A DNA stretch of 32,459 nucleotides from CAYQTE01 sp964420285 (GCA_964420285.1 CAYQTE010000058.1:1-32459); one strand, 5' to 3'; shown: positions 8,086 to 15,898, numbered from the stretch's first letter. Notes: generated by a model not told the origin, from the sequence alone. Numbers and translations are program-made.

Positions 8086-10166
8086 TGGACTATACGTTAT
8101 TGGTCCTTGGCTTCGGCTTCGTGATCTTCTTTCACGAACTGGGCCACTTCATCGCCGCCAAATGGGTGGGGATCAAAGTGGAACAGTTTGCCGTCGGATT
8201 CGGTCCGGCCATCGTGTCGTGGCGCAAGGGGCTGGGCCTGCGCTTCGGCAGCAGCGAGCCGGAATATCGCATGCTCCTTGAGGCCGCCAACCCGACCCCG
8301 CAAACCGAGGGCCAGGCCAAGGCCGCGTCGGTGACAACGTCGGCCCGGCCGCCGGCGGATGTGTCGAAAATCGGGGAAACGGAATACCGTCTGAACTGGA
8401 TGCCGCTGGGCGGGTACGTGAAGATGCTGGGGCAGGACGACACGCAGGCCAACGCCGAGGTGAACGATCCCCGATCCTTCAGCAATAAGCCAGTTCCGCA
8501 GCGCATGGTGGTGGTGGCGGCCGGCGTGGTGATGAACGTGATCCTGGCGATGATCGGGTTCATGATCCTGTTCCGCTACGGGTTCAATGCGCCGCCGCCG
8601 GTGATCGGGAAAGTGCTGCAATATTCGCCGGCGGCCAGTGCGCTGGGCCAGGGTGGCGTGGCCCGGCCGCTGCAACCGGGAGATCGAATCCTGGAGTTGG
8701 ACGGCCGGCCGGTTTACGACTTCACCGAGATCAGCGTCTACATCGCTCTGGCCGAGCCGAATATCGCCATCCCGGTGAAGTTGCAGCATCCGAACGGGAC
8801 GATTGAGACGGTGACGCTGACGCCGCGGCGTGCGACGAGCAATTCGCGGGATTTCATGAGCGTCGGGATCAGCGGCTCGGACGATCTGCACGGGATTGGC
8901 GATGGCGAGCTCATTGACGGCGTGAGCTATGACGACGCCAAGAAGGAGATCGGCAAGCAGTGGCTTGGTGATTCGCTGCTGGTCGCGCCGGATGAGACGA
9001 TCACGGCGATCAACGGGCAGCCGGTGGATGTTGCCGAGGCGTACAAGCTGGACGAGGCGATCCAGGCGTCGCACGGAAATCCGGTCGATCTGACGGTGAA
9101 GAACCCGCAGGGAGTTGAGCGGCACGTGACGCTTCAGCCGCATTTCCAGGGCGCGTTCGGGCCGCGCGATATCAGCATCGCCGGGCTTGTGCCGCGGGCG
9201 CAGATCGACACGGTGGAGAAGGATTCGTCGGCGTACGGGATATTGCTGCCGGGCGACGTGGTCGTATCGATCAGCCAGCCGTCCACGAGCGATAATGACG
9301 TGACGACCAATCCGACGCTGCACGAGATGATCCAGCGCGTGCAGAAGGCTGGTGACAACGGGGAGAAGATTTCGCTGAGCGTGGATCGCGACGGGAAGCA
9401 GGTCGATGCGGCGTCGCTGAAGCCGAATATTCCCGCCAATGGGCATCATGTGCTGGGCGTGGGGCTGGTCTACGACGAGAATTCAACCGTGGTGGGCGGC
9501 GTGCTGGCGGATTCGCCGGCCTATGCATCGCACATACCCCCGGACGCACAAATCGTCAGCGTGAATGGAACGGCCGTGGGGAATTGGTTCCAGGTCTGGC
9601 AGGCCCTGTTGGCCAGTCCGACGGATCGGCCGATCGACATTGTCGCCAAACTCGGCGACAAGACGTCTAGATATCCGATGACGTTGACGGCCGCGGCGAT
9701 GAGCGATCTGAATCAGATTCGCCTGACCGACGAACTGTTCCTTCGCCCCCACAGCGAGACGCGACAGACCAAGAACCTGCTGACGGCGGCGAAATGGGGA
9801 GCGGCCGAGACGCGGGATTTCATCGAGCAGTTCTACCTGACGCTGGAGCGCATGTTCCAGGGTTCGGTGTCGCCGGGGAGCATGATGGGCCCGGTCGGGA
9901 TATTGCACGCCGGGCAGAAGTTCGCCAGCAAGGGCGTCGATTGGCTGATCTGGTTCCTGAGCATGATCAGCGCGAACCTGGCGGTAGTGAATTTCCTGCC
10001 GATCCCGATCGTGGACGGCGGATTGTTCGCGTTCCTGATCCTCGAGCAAATCCAGGGCAAGCCGGCTTCGCCGCGCGTTCAGCAGATCGCGCAGATGGTC
10101 GGGCTGGCGCTGATCATTGGCGTGTTCCTGCTGGTCACATTCCATGACATTTTCGGCCAGATGTGA
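8061..10166 (+). CDS. rseP: Site-2 protease, RseP/RasP-like, with expanded PDZ region
   Basis: Membrane-embedded zinc metalloprotease (M50) that cuts transmembrane substrates such as anti-sigma factors. The zinc motif HELGH is at residues 25-29 in the first membrane helix; GFGP and PLGGYVKM follow, with a roughly 45-residue insertion between them. A second helix (VVVAAGVVMNVILAMIGFM) precedes a long periplasmic part with four PDZ-like modules, each with a PGD.I..I.G or equivalent core. The C-terminal helices include NFLPIPIVDGG near residue 643, the second active-site motif. The protein is 701 residues against about 450 in E. coli, which has two PDZ domains. ATG 8061 (or 8070) is chosen because it starts just before the first helix; it overlaps the dxr end by 25 bases. 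The target anti-sigma factor is not in this window. Confidence 0.92.
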   Translation: MSIMSSPLVDYTLLVLGFGFVIFFHELGHFIAAKWVGIKVEQFAVGFGPAIVSWRKGLGLRFGSSEPEYRMLLEAANPTPQTEGQAKAASVTTSARPPADVSKIGETEYRLNWMPLGGYVKMLGQDDTQANAEVNDPRSFSNKPVPQRMVVVAAGVVMNVILAMIGFMILFRYGFNAPPPVIGKVLQYSPAASALGQGGVARPLQPGDRILELDGRPVYDFTEISVYIALAEPNIAIPVKLQHPNGTIETVTLTPRRATSNSRDFMSVGISGSDDLHGIGDGELIDGVSYDDAKKEIGKQWLGDSLLVAPDETITAINGQPVDVAEAYKLDEAIQASHGNPVDLTVKNPQGVERHVTLQPHFQGAFGPRDISIAGLVPRAQIDTVEKDSSAYGILLPGDVVVSISQPSTSDNDVTTNPTLHEMIQRVQKAGDNGEKISLSVDRDGKQVDAASLKPNIPANGHHVLGVGLVYDENSTVVGGVLADSPAYASHIPPDAQIVSVNGTAVGNWFQVWQALLASPTDRPIDIVAKLGDKTSRYPMTLTAAAMSDLNQIRLTDELFLRPHSETRQTKNLLTAAKWGAAETRDFIEQFYLTLERMFQGSVSPGSMMGPVGILHAGQKFASKGVDWLIWFLSMISANLAVVNFLPIPIVDGGLFAFLILEQIQGKPASPRVQQIAQMVGLALIIGVFLLVTFHDIFGQM

Positions 10167-10187
10167 GATTGTCGCAGGCGGCGGACT

Positions 10188-11369
10188 TCAGAGATCGGCC
10201 AGTGCGGAGGGATCGGTCGGGGCACGAAGGAGAATTTCCTTCTGGCGGTCGGTCCAGATGCGCGGGGCGTCGATGGGGCGGGAATCGCATTGAAAATAGG
10301 AGCGGATTTGTTGTCGCAACTCCGCCAGGCCTTGGCCGGTCGTCGCGACGATCGGGATGGGCGGTGTAAAGTCCGTCACGTCGCCAGACCACGCGGGGGG
10401 TAGGTCGCATTTGTTGATGATGCGGATCGCGGCGGGGTAAGCCTGCAAGAGCCGGGATTGCTCGGGCGATAGCGGCTGCGAGCGGTCCAAGAGCAGCAGA
10501 ACCAGATCGCAACCGGCGATGGCGGCGACGCTATTGATGATGGCCTGGCTCTCGATGGCATCGGCCGTTTGGCGCTGGCCGGGCGTGTCGATGAGGGTGA
10601 TCGGCAGGCCGTCGATGTGGGCGATATCCGCGACCCAGTCGCGCGTGGTACCAGGGAGATCGGCGGTGATGGTGCGGTCGCGGCCGAACAGAGCGTTGGC
10701 GAGCGTGGATTTTCCGGAGTTGGGGATGCCGACGATCGCGACGCGCGGCGGCGACAGCGAATGCCACAGCGTGCGGTCGGACAATATCGCGGCGAAATGC
10801 AATTGACGCTGCAACGGATCGGCCGCTTTGAGCGCGGCCCACGCCGTGGGCTGGTGCAGCAGCATGCGAACCGCGCGCTCGCTACACGCCAGTGGCAGCG
10901 ATGCGTTCACCTCGCGCTCCAGGATCGAATCGCCGTCAACGGCGTCCAGAGGCAGCGGATTTTCGGGATCAAGGGCCGGCCGCACAATCTCGAACCCCGC
11001 TCGCCCGGCCAGATCGAGCACGCATTGCACCAGCAACGGGCTGCCGTGAATCGACACATCCGCCAGCGAAGAATCCGGGGAAAAAAAGACAATCGGATCG
11101 TCGAGGATTTCAGCGCCATCGTGCAAATAGAGATGCAACGCCTGGCCGGGCGTGAGAATCGGCAGATCATCCGTTTTGTCCCCTCTCCCTGTACAGGGAG
11201 ACGGGGAAAGAGCCGGAGTGTCGGTTGTGGCGATTGTTGCGCCCGGCAAATTCGCCAGATGTTCGCGCAGGAAACCGATTACTCCCGGGCCTGCAAACCG
11301 AATTACCGCGATGGCCGCGACGCCCGGCGGGGTCAAGAGTATCGCGCGATTTCTGGGCGGATCGCTCAC
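10188..11369 (-). CDS. mnmE: MnmE/TrmE-like GTPase, short and lacking the C-terminal Cys motif
   Basis: MnmE with MnmG normally installs the 5-(carboxymethyl)aminomethyl group on tRNA wobble uridine. The N-terminal folate-binding type domain is recognisable (ILLTPPGVAAIAVIRF.GP, then SIHGSPLLVQ.VL). The G domain is complete: GIPNSGKST near residue 213, TTRD, DTPG, NKCDLP near 316 and VATTG near 341. The protein ends at 393 residues against about 450 in the family, soon after RIWTDRQKEILLRA, which matches the start of the C-terminal helical domain; the rest and the terminal CIGK-type motif are absent. The central helical part is also divergent from the family. GTG 11369 forms a GTGA overlap with the coaX stop. 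A copy of the palindromic repeat lies in frame near residues 55-63. Its stop is 21 bases from the convergent rseP stop. tRNA-modifying activity is therefore uncertain. Confidence 0.8.
   Translation of the reverse strand: MSDPPRNRAILLTPPGVAAIAVIRFAGPGVIGFLREHLANLPGATIATTDTPALSPSPCTGRGDKTDDLPILTPGQALHLYLHDGAEILDDPIVFFSPDSSLADVSIHGSPLLVQCVLDLAGRAGFEIVRPALDPENPLPLDAVDGDSILEREVNASLPLACSERAVRMLLHQPTAWAALKAADPLQRQLHFAAILSDRTLWHSLSPPRVAIVGIPNSGKSTLANALFGRDRTITADLPGTTRDWVADIAHIDGLPITLIDTPGQRQTADAIESQAIINSVAAIAGCDLVLLLLDRSQPLSPEQSRLLQAYPAAIRIINKCDLPPAWSGDVTDFTPPIPIVATTGQGLAELRQQIRSYFQCDSRPIDAPRIWTDRQKEILLRAPTDPSALADL
11180..11206 (+). repeat. Palindromic repeat copy A, inside mnmE
   Basis: CCCCTCTCCCTGTACAGGGA followed by GACGGGG forms an almost perfect palindrome centred on GTAC. 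It is read in frame in mnmE as part of SPSPCTGRGDK, a stretch with no counterpart in usual MnmE proteins. The GGGGTGAGGG tail seen in other copies is absent or decayed. Confidence 0.75.
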
Positions 11370-12142
11370 GTGCCGTGTTTGATGTGATGATTGGCGTACG
11401 CCAGCGCGATGCCGTAGAGCGTCAGGTCCGGCGCGACGGCGTGGATGACGTCCCAGTCCTTGAACAGCAGTTCGGCATCGCCGCCGGTGGCGATGACATC
11501 GGGCCACGTCGTCAGCGCACATGCATAGTTCTCGACGATCTGCCGCACCATCCCGCGCACGCCCTGATACACGCCGTGAAGGATGGCTTGCGTGGTGTTG
11601 CGGCCGAACGGGGAATCGTCGGGGATGGCGGCCTGCACGCGCGGCAGCCGGGCGGTTTTCTCGTGCAGAGCGTCGAGCATCATCGCCACGCCCGGCGCGA
11701 TCGCGCCGCCGACGAATTCACCGGCGTCGTTGCAGCAGTCGATGGTGATGGCGGTTCCGGCATCGACGACGACGCACGCCTTGCCCAGTTGCTCATAAGC
11801 GGCGGCGATGTTAAGGACGCGATCGACGCCGGTTTCCTGCGGATTGTCGGTCAGCACGCGGATCGGCAGATCGAGATCGCGACCGACCCATTGCACGCGC
11901 GATCCCGACGCCTGCGCCGCCATGTGCTCGATGGGCTCGATCGCCGGTGCGTTCACGCTGGCGCCGGCGATGGCCGGATCGGGTTGCCCGGCCATCAGCG
12001 CCCACATCTCCGCCACCGCCGCCGCCACCGCGGCGCGATCGTCAACCGGCACTCGGCGCACGGATTCGAGACTACCGGCCACAAACGCGCCCACCGCCAC
12101 ACGCGTATTGCCGATCGACAGACACAGGAGATTGATATCCAT
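11366..12142 (-). CDS. coaX: Type III pantothenate kinase
   Basis: Phosphorylates pantothenate, the first step from pantothenate to coenzyme A, in the cytoplasm; an ASKHA-fold enzyme. Signatures: SIGNTRVAVG at residues 9-18, ETGVDRVLN near 100-108, VVDAGTAITID near 121-131, GGAIAPGVAMMLDAL, and IATGG near the C-terminus. The first motif is usually DxGNT; here the Asp position is Ser9, while the other two conserved Asp motifs (GVDR, DAGT) are intact. ATG 12142 is chosen because the family begins a few residues before this motif; an in-frame ATG at 12187 would overlap panC and add 15 residues. At 258 residues the length is normal. It lies between panC, which makes its substrate, and mnmE, overlapping the latter by GTGA. 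Confidence 0.92.
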   Translation of the reverse strand: MDINLLCLSIGNTRVAVGAFVAGSLESVRRVPVDDRAAVAAAVAEMWALMAGQPDPAIAGASVNAPAIEPIEHMAAQASGSRVQWVGRDLDLPIRVLTDNPQETGVDRVLNIAAAYEQLGKACVVVDAGTAITIDCCNDAGEFVGGAIAPGVAMMLDALHEKTARLPRVQAAIPDDSPFGRNTTQAILHGVYQGVRGMVRQIVENYACALTTWPDVIATGGDAELLFKDWDVIHAVAPDLTLYGIALAYANHHIKHGT

Positions 12143-12173
12143 AATCAGGTGACGGAATTGTAGGGCACGAACT

Positions 12174-13151
12174 TTACTCTTTGGCATCGGCGGAAGAATC
12201 CGGCTCTGATGGCGGCGGTGGGGGGGCCGTTTCCGGATCCAGCAGGATGTTGTCGATCAGCCGGGTCTTGCCCACACGAGCGGCCACGGCGATCACCGTC
12301 GGGCGGTCGATGTGCTCGACATTCTTGAGCGTGTCGGCATCGACGGCCGCAACATAGTCAATCAGCAGCGGCACCTTGCCTTGAAGGCTGTTTTCCAGAA
12401 GCGTGTTCTGACAGAGCGTGGCCAGGCGATTGGCCTGGCGCATTCCGGCGTCGAACTCGGCCTGGGCGGCAAACAGCCCGCGGCTGATGGCCAGCGCCCG
12501 CTTGCGTTCCGCTGCCGAAAGATATTGGTTGCGGCTGCTCATTGCCAGGCCGTCTTTTTCACGCAGCGTCGGACAGGCGATGATGGCGATCGGCCAGTCG
12601 AGCAATTCCACCATCGCCCGCAAAATGCGTAGCTGTTGAAAATCCTTCTGCCCGAAGCATGCCGCCACCGGCCGGACGATGTTGAACAGCTTGGCCACCA
12701 CTTGGCAGACGCCTTTGAAATGCCCGGGCCGGAAACGCCCCTCGAGCACGCCGGAGAGCAGAGGCAGATCGACGACCACCTGCGGCGGCGGCGTCTCCGG
12801 CGCGACGGCGCCGGATTTGTCGGCCACGCGAAATGTCAGCGATTTGGCCGCCGTCACGTGGGCCGGGTACATCTCCTCGACCGGCGGATTGAAGACCAGA
12901 TCGACACCGGCGGCCTGGCAGCGGGCCAGATCGTCTTCGATGGGGCGGGGGTAACTGGAGAAATCCTCGCGCGGGCCGAACTGGGTGGGATTGACGAAGA
13001 TGCTGACCGCGACGTGCGGGGCGTGGTTGTGAGCTTCATTGATGAGCGTGACATGCCCATCGTGCAGGGCGCCCATGGTGGGGACAAGACACACGTCGCC
13101 CAGATCGCTCTGAGCGGCGCGGCATTCGGCAATGGTGCGTGCGACAATCAT
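12174..13151 (-). CDS. panC: Pantothenate synthetase (pantoate-beta-alanine ligase)
   Basis: Condenses pantoate and beta-alanine with ATP to give pantothenate (cytoplasmic). Family signatures: PTMGALHDGH with the HIGH-like nucleotide motif near residues 26-35, FVNPTQFGP, the GVDLVFNPPVEEMYP segment, FRPGHFKGV, FGQKDFQQL and AMSSRNQYLS. The C-terminal tail is rich in Pro and acidic residues (PETAPPPPPSEP) and looks non-conserved. ATG 13151 starts MIVARTIAECR, as usual for the family; the frame stays open upstream through the palindromic repeat but that part is not protein-like. The length is 325 residues, slightly above the usual 280-300 because of the tail. First gene of a probable panC-coaX-mnmE operon. 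Confidence 0.95.
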   Translation of the reverse strand: MIVARTIAECRAAQSDLGDVCLVPTMGALHDGHVTLINEAHNHAPHVAVSIFVNPTQFGPREDFSSYPRPIEDDLARCQAAGVDLVFNPPVEEMYPAHVTAAKSLTFRVADKSGAVAPETPPPQVVVDLPLLSGVLEGRFRPGHFKGVCQVVAKLFNIVRPVAACFGQKDFQQLRILRAMVELLDWPIAIIACPTLREKDGLAMSSRNQYLSAAERKRALAISRGLFAAQAEFDAGMRQANRLATLCQNTLLENSLQGKVPLLIDYVAAVDADTLKNVEHIDRPTVIAVAARVGKTRLIDNILLDPETAPPPPPSEPDSSADAKE

Positions 13152-13250
13152 GAGGACCAAAGAGTAAGACGATTGCCGGAGCGGAGCAAGCGCCGAGGGG
13201 GAGCAACAAACCGGCGTGGTTGCGGCGATGTGTCGGCGGCTTTGCCTTTC

Positions 13251-13290
13251 CCCCTCTCCCTGTACTCTGGGAGAGGGTCGGGGTGAGGGT
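13251..13290 (+). repeat. Palindromic repeat copy B, between panC and folK
   Basis: CCCCTCTCCCTGTACTCTGG continues into GAGAGGG and the tail TCGGGGTGAGGGT. The hairpin arms are CCCTCTCCC and GGGAGAGGG. It fills part of the 189-base divergent spacer between the panC and folK starts and may affect transcription of either gene. Confidence 0.8.
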
Positions 13291-13340
13291 TGACCGCGAG
13301 GACATCGCGACTGCGCCGCGCTGCGGGTATTGTAATAGGC

Positions 13341-13823
13341 GTGAACGAGCAAGCGAACATCGTCGCGTGTGTGGCCGTTGGGTCGAACCTTGGGGCCCGC
13401 GCCGCGACCATTGCGTCCGCGGTGGAGTTGTTGGTGCTTACCCCAGGCGTGTATTCGATTGCCCTTTCAGATTTGCTTGAAAATCCCGCCGTCGGCGGGC
13501 CGGAGGGTTCACCAGCCTTTCTCAATGGAGCAATACGTCTTGTGACCAGCCTGTCTGCCCGGCGGTTGTTGGAGGAGACGCTGGCCATCGAAACAAAACT
13601 GGGCCGGCGGCGAGTGGGAGCGGAAAAATGGGCCCCGCGCACGATCGACCTGGACCTGATTCTCTACGGCGATCAGGTAATCGACGAGCCGGGCCTGCGC
13701 GTCCCGCATCCGCGGATGCACCAGCGACGGTTCGTCCTCCAGCCGCTGGCCCAGGTTGCGGGGGACATGGTGCATCCGGAATTGCACAAGACCGTGCGGC
13801 AATTGCTGGCGGAATTGGGATGA
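13341..13823 (+). CDS. folK: 6-hydroxymethyl-7,8-dihydropterin pyrophosphokinase (HPPK)
   Basis: Transfers pyrophosphate from ATP to 6-hydroxymethyl-7,8-dihydropterin in folate synthesis. Signatures: VAVGSNLGAR at the N-terminus, FLNGAIRL, LGRRRVGAEKWAPRTIDLDLILYG, the HPPK hallmark with its metal-binding Asp pair, and VPHPRMHQRRFVLQPLA. GTG 13341 gives MNEQANIVACVAVGSNLG and 160 residues, the normal size; the in-frame ATG at 13290 would add 17 residues reading out of the repeat tail, so I reject it. It is divergent from panC. In many bacteria folK and pan genes are neighbours. Confidence 0.93.
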   Translation: MNEQANIVACVAVGSNLGARAATIASAVELLVLTPGVYSIALSDLLENPAVGGPEGSPAFLNGAIRLVTSLSARRLLEETLAIETKLGRRRVGAEKWAPRTIDLDLILYGDQVIDEPGLRVPHPRMHQRRFVLQPLAQVAGDMVHPELHKTVRQLLAELG

Positions 13824-13921
13824 ACGCGATTTGACAATCCCTCGAGGCGTCATTGAAATGACCCCGGCGATGATCTCCCGGTCACGCGGCGCGTCGCGGC
13901 CGAAGCGCAATAACCACCTTT

Positions 13922-13926
13922 GGAGG
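13922..13926 (+). promoter_or_regulatory. Ribosome binding site of the DUF1080 gene
   Basis: GGAGG six bases before ATG 13933 fixes the start against several in-frame upstream ATGs. Confidence 0.75.
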
Positions 13927-13932
13927 AAAACA

Positions 13933-14730
13933 ATGAAACGGGCCTTTCTCATCATTATCATTTTGGTGTCGGCGCTCTTCGCACACCCCAATCCGATCTT
14001 GGCGCAGGCCACACGCCCAACCACGGCTCCGGCTCCCAACCCAGGCTACAGTGCCAAAGATATCGCCTCGATCCCACGTCCTCTGGTTCCCCTGCCTGCG
14101 GGCATGACTCCGCTCTTCGATGGCAAAACCCTGGATGGATGGGTGCAGGTACCGGCCAATTCCTGGACCGTCAAAGACGGCATCATCGCCAGCCTCGGCG
14201 TTGATCGGGGAGTTCTCTACACCGCCCGCCAATTCGGCCGGTATCGCGTGATTTTCGATATCAGGCACGCCGCATTCCAGGCAAAGCCCGACCATCAGCC
14301 CTGTGTCCTGTTCTTCGGCACCGCTCCGGCCGCGGGAGAAAAACCGCAGGATGCCCTGGGCGCGGTGCAGATACAGGAGCCGGCGGGATATACGTGGGAT
14401 TACCGAACGGGTCACAACAACGCCGGCAAGGGCGAATTCACGACTCTCAAGCATCCGCATGTGGACGAGACGCAATGGAGCCGGGTCGAGCTGCTCATCG
14501 ACGCCAGCAAGGGAACGGCCCGGATGGCCGTGGCCCAGCCGGTAGGAACCGACGCGGTGGAGGTTGTCGATTTCAACGTCCCCGAAGCCGGCAAAGTTGG
14601 ACCCTTCGGGCTGCAAATGCACAACAAGGGTCTTTTCGATGAGTATGCCAACATCGCCATCGAAGAAAACCCGGCGAAGAACGACCTGATAACGGTCAAG
14701 TCCGCCGCGGAACCTTCCACCCGGCCGTAG
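13933..14730 (+). CDS. Secreted DUF1080 (3-keto-disaccharide hydrolase-like) protein
   Basis: 265 residues with a typical signal peptide (MKRAFLIIIILVSALFA..ILAQA, cleavage probably near residue 26), so periplasmic or secreted. After a Thr/Pro-rich linker the DUF1080 domain starts with the characteristic MTPLFDGKTLDGW near residue 58 and runs to the end as a concanavalin-like beta-sandwich with VLYTARQFGRYRVIFDIR, WSRVELLID and VGPFGLQMHNKG. From family knowledge, DUF1080 proteins are abundant in planctomycetes and some act on 3-keto-glycosides; the substrate here cannot be read from sequence. It stands alone, about 110 bases after folK. Confidence 0.85.
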   Translation: MKRAFLIIIILVSALFAHPNPILAQATRPTTAPAPNPGYSAKDIASIPRPLVPLPAGMTPLFDGKTLDGWVQVPANSWTVKDGIIASLGVDRGVLYTARQFGRYRVIFDIRHAAFQAKPDHQPCVLFFGTAPAAGEKPQDALGAVQIQEPAGYTWDYRTGHNNAGKGEFTTLKHPHVDETQWSRVELLIDASKGTARMAVAQPVGTDAVEVVDFNVPEAGKVGPFGLQMHNKGLFDEYANIAIEENPAKNDLITVKSAAEPSTRP

Positions 14731-14768
14731 CAGCGAGGTCGCGTTTCGGATAGGCTCAACGGAAACGC

Positions 14769-14999
14769 ATGACTGTCCCGTACCAATCCATCATCACCAT
14801 CGAGCCGGGCAAGCGCGGCGGCCGTCCCTGCATCCGGGGGATGCGGATCACCGTGTACGATGTCTTGTCCTATATGGCGGCGGGCATGACTCACCAGCAG
14901 ATCCTCGCGGACTTCCCCTATCTCACGCAGGACGATCTTCAAGCGTGCCTCGCCTTTGCCGCTGAACGCGAGCGGCGAACGGTACTGGCATCGCCGTGA
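14769..14999 (+). CDS. DUF433 antitoxin-like protein
   Basis: A 76-residue protein with the DUF433 pattern: ITIEPGKRGGRPCIRGMRITVYDVL, then YMAAGMTHQQILADFPYLTQDDLQACLAFA. DUF433 proteins have a winged-helix-like fold and are usually encoded just before a DUF5615 PIN-like toxin. The stop overlaps a GTG start (GTGA at 14996-14999) of the next frame, the arrangement expected for such a pair, but that frame is soon lost in repeats. Cytoplasmic. Confidence 0.85.
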   Translation: MTVPYQSIITIEPGKRGGRPCIRGMRITVYDVLSYMAAGMTHQQILADFPYLTQDDLQACLAFAAERERRTVLASP

Positions 15000-15067
15000 A
15001 GATTCTGCTCATACACGAGGTCTCCGGAGGGATGTACAACAAAGTGCATGACGCGATCGGCGACCCT
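14996..15067 (+). pseudogene. Possible 5' remnant of a DUF5615-like toxin gene
   Basis: GTG 14996 overlaps the DUF433 stop and begins MKILLIHEVSGGMYN, comparable to the MKILLDEN-type starts of DUF5615 proteins. After about 23 residues the reading frame enters a tail-to-tail pair of palindromic repeats (15075-15181) and then reads, still open, into the barrel protein gene. The absent remainder suggests the toxin was replaced or deleted. The resemblance is short, so the family name is tentative. Confidence 0.35.
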
Positions 15068-15074
15068 CTCTTTC

Positions 15075-15113
15075 CCCCTCGCCCTGTACTCAGGGAGAGG
15101 GTTGGGGTGAGGG
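15075..15113 (+). repeat. Palindromic repeat copy C
   Basis: CCCCTCGCCCTGTACTCAGG then GAGAGGG and the tail TTGGGGTGAGGG, the same order as copy B. It is the left half of an inverted pair with copy D. Confidence 0.8.
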
Positions 15114-15141
15114 TTCGGCGCCGGCACGGTCACGCAATACG

Positions 15142-15181
15142 CCCCTCACCCTATCCCTCTCCCCGTGTACAGGGAGAGGGG
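15142..15181 (-). repeat. Palindromic repeat copy D
   Basis: The tail CCCCTCACCCTAT comes first, then CCCTCTCCCCGTGTACAGGG and AGAGGGG, so this copy is inverted relative to copy C. The two tails face each other across 28 bases, like the paired units of BIME-type elements. Confidence 0.8.
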
Positions 15182-15214
15182 ACAAAAGGCCATCCGCTGG
15201 GCAAGCGGTACAAA

Positions 15215-15898
15215 ATGCCCACACGCGTGCTTCTTCTACTCTCGGGCACGTTATGTATCGCCACCATTTGTGCCGGCCAGACCGCACCCGTTGCGACGGC
15301 ACCCGCCGAATCGGCGCCGCCGTTGGCACAGCCCTCCGTGCCCCCGGACTTCTCTTTAGGGTTCTATCTCGGATACCGGCACCTGGACATCGGCGATCAT
15401 CGAATTTCGTTTCCATTGGACAGCGGCGTTCCCGGCTCGGTGAAAACCGCCCACGTCGGCCGGAACCTCGATCTGGCCGCACTCGGCTTTCGCGAGGAAA
15501 TCGACTTCAACCATCATTGGGTATTCAATCTCGATCTCGGCGGGCTTGTCGGTTCCCACCACTTCGACAAGAACAACACCGATGACGATGATTCATCCGA
15601 CGGCCTGGTTCCCGCGTTTCTTTCCTCGGCGAATTGGGGCGGCTTCACTTCGGTGGGCGCATCGTACTATTTCTCGCCTCAGTTCTATTTCGGCGGCGAA
15701 GCCCAGGTCAGCGCTCCGTATGTATTCAGGGCAGACCGCTACGGGATCAACGACAATCGCACCGACCAATATTTCATCGCCGCCAGCGCCGGCCCGAAAC
15801 TCGGCTGGCGGATCAACGATCAACTCAGCGCGGAAGGAACCGTGCAGTTCGGGAAGCACATCAGCTACGGAGTCAATCTCGTATTTCTCTTTCGCTGA
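15215..15898 (+). CDS. Predicted outer-membrane beta-barrel protein
   Basis: 227 residues with a signal peptide (MPTRVLLLLSGTLCIATICAGQ) followed by an Ala/Pro linker and alternating amphipathic strands ending in aromatic residues (SLGFYLGYRHLDIGDH, WVFNLDLGG, FTSVGASYYFSPQFYFGGEAQV, YFIAASAGPKLGWRI) down to YGVNLVFLFR. This is the pattern of a small OmpA/OmpW-like barrel; function unknown. ATG 15215 is chosen because it starts the signal peptide; the frame is open upstream through the repeats. There is no strong Shine-Dalgarno, and its promoter may have been displaced or supplied by the repeats. Confidence 0.7.
   Translation: MPTRVLLLLSGTLCIATICAGQTAPVATAPAESAPPLAQPSVPPDFSLGFYLGYRHLDIGDHRISFPLDSGVPGSVKTAHVGRNLDLAALGFREEIDFNHHWVFNLDLGGLVGSHHFDKNNTDDDDSSDGLVPAFLSSANWGGFTSVGASYYFSPQFYFGGEAQVSAPYVFRADRYGINDNRTDQYFIAASAGPKLGWRINDQLSAEGTVQFGKHISYGVNLVFLFR

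Noticed and set aside
6670..9449. Minus-strand open frames over dxr (6670-7968) and rseP (8097-9449)
   Set aside because: Very rich in Arg/His/Pro, antisense to clear enzymes; typical GC-rich shadows.
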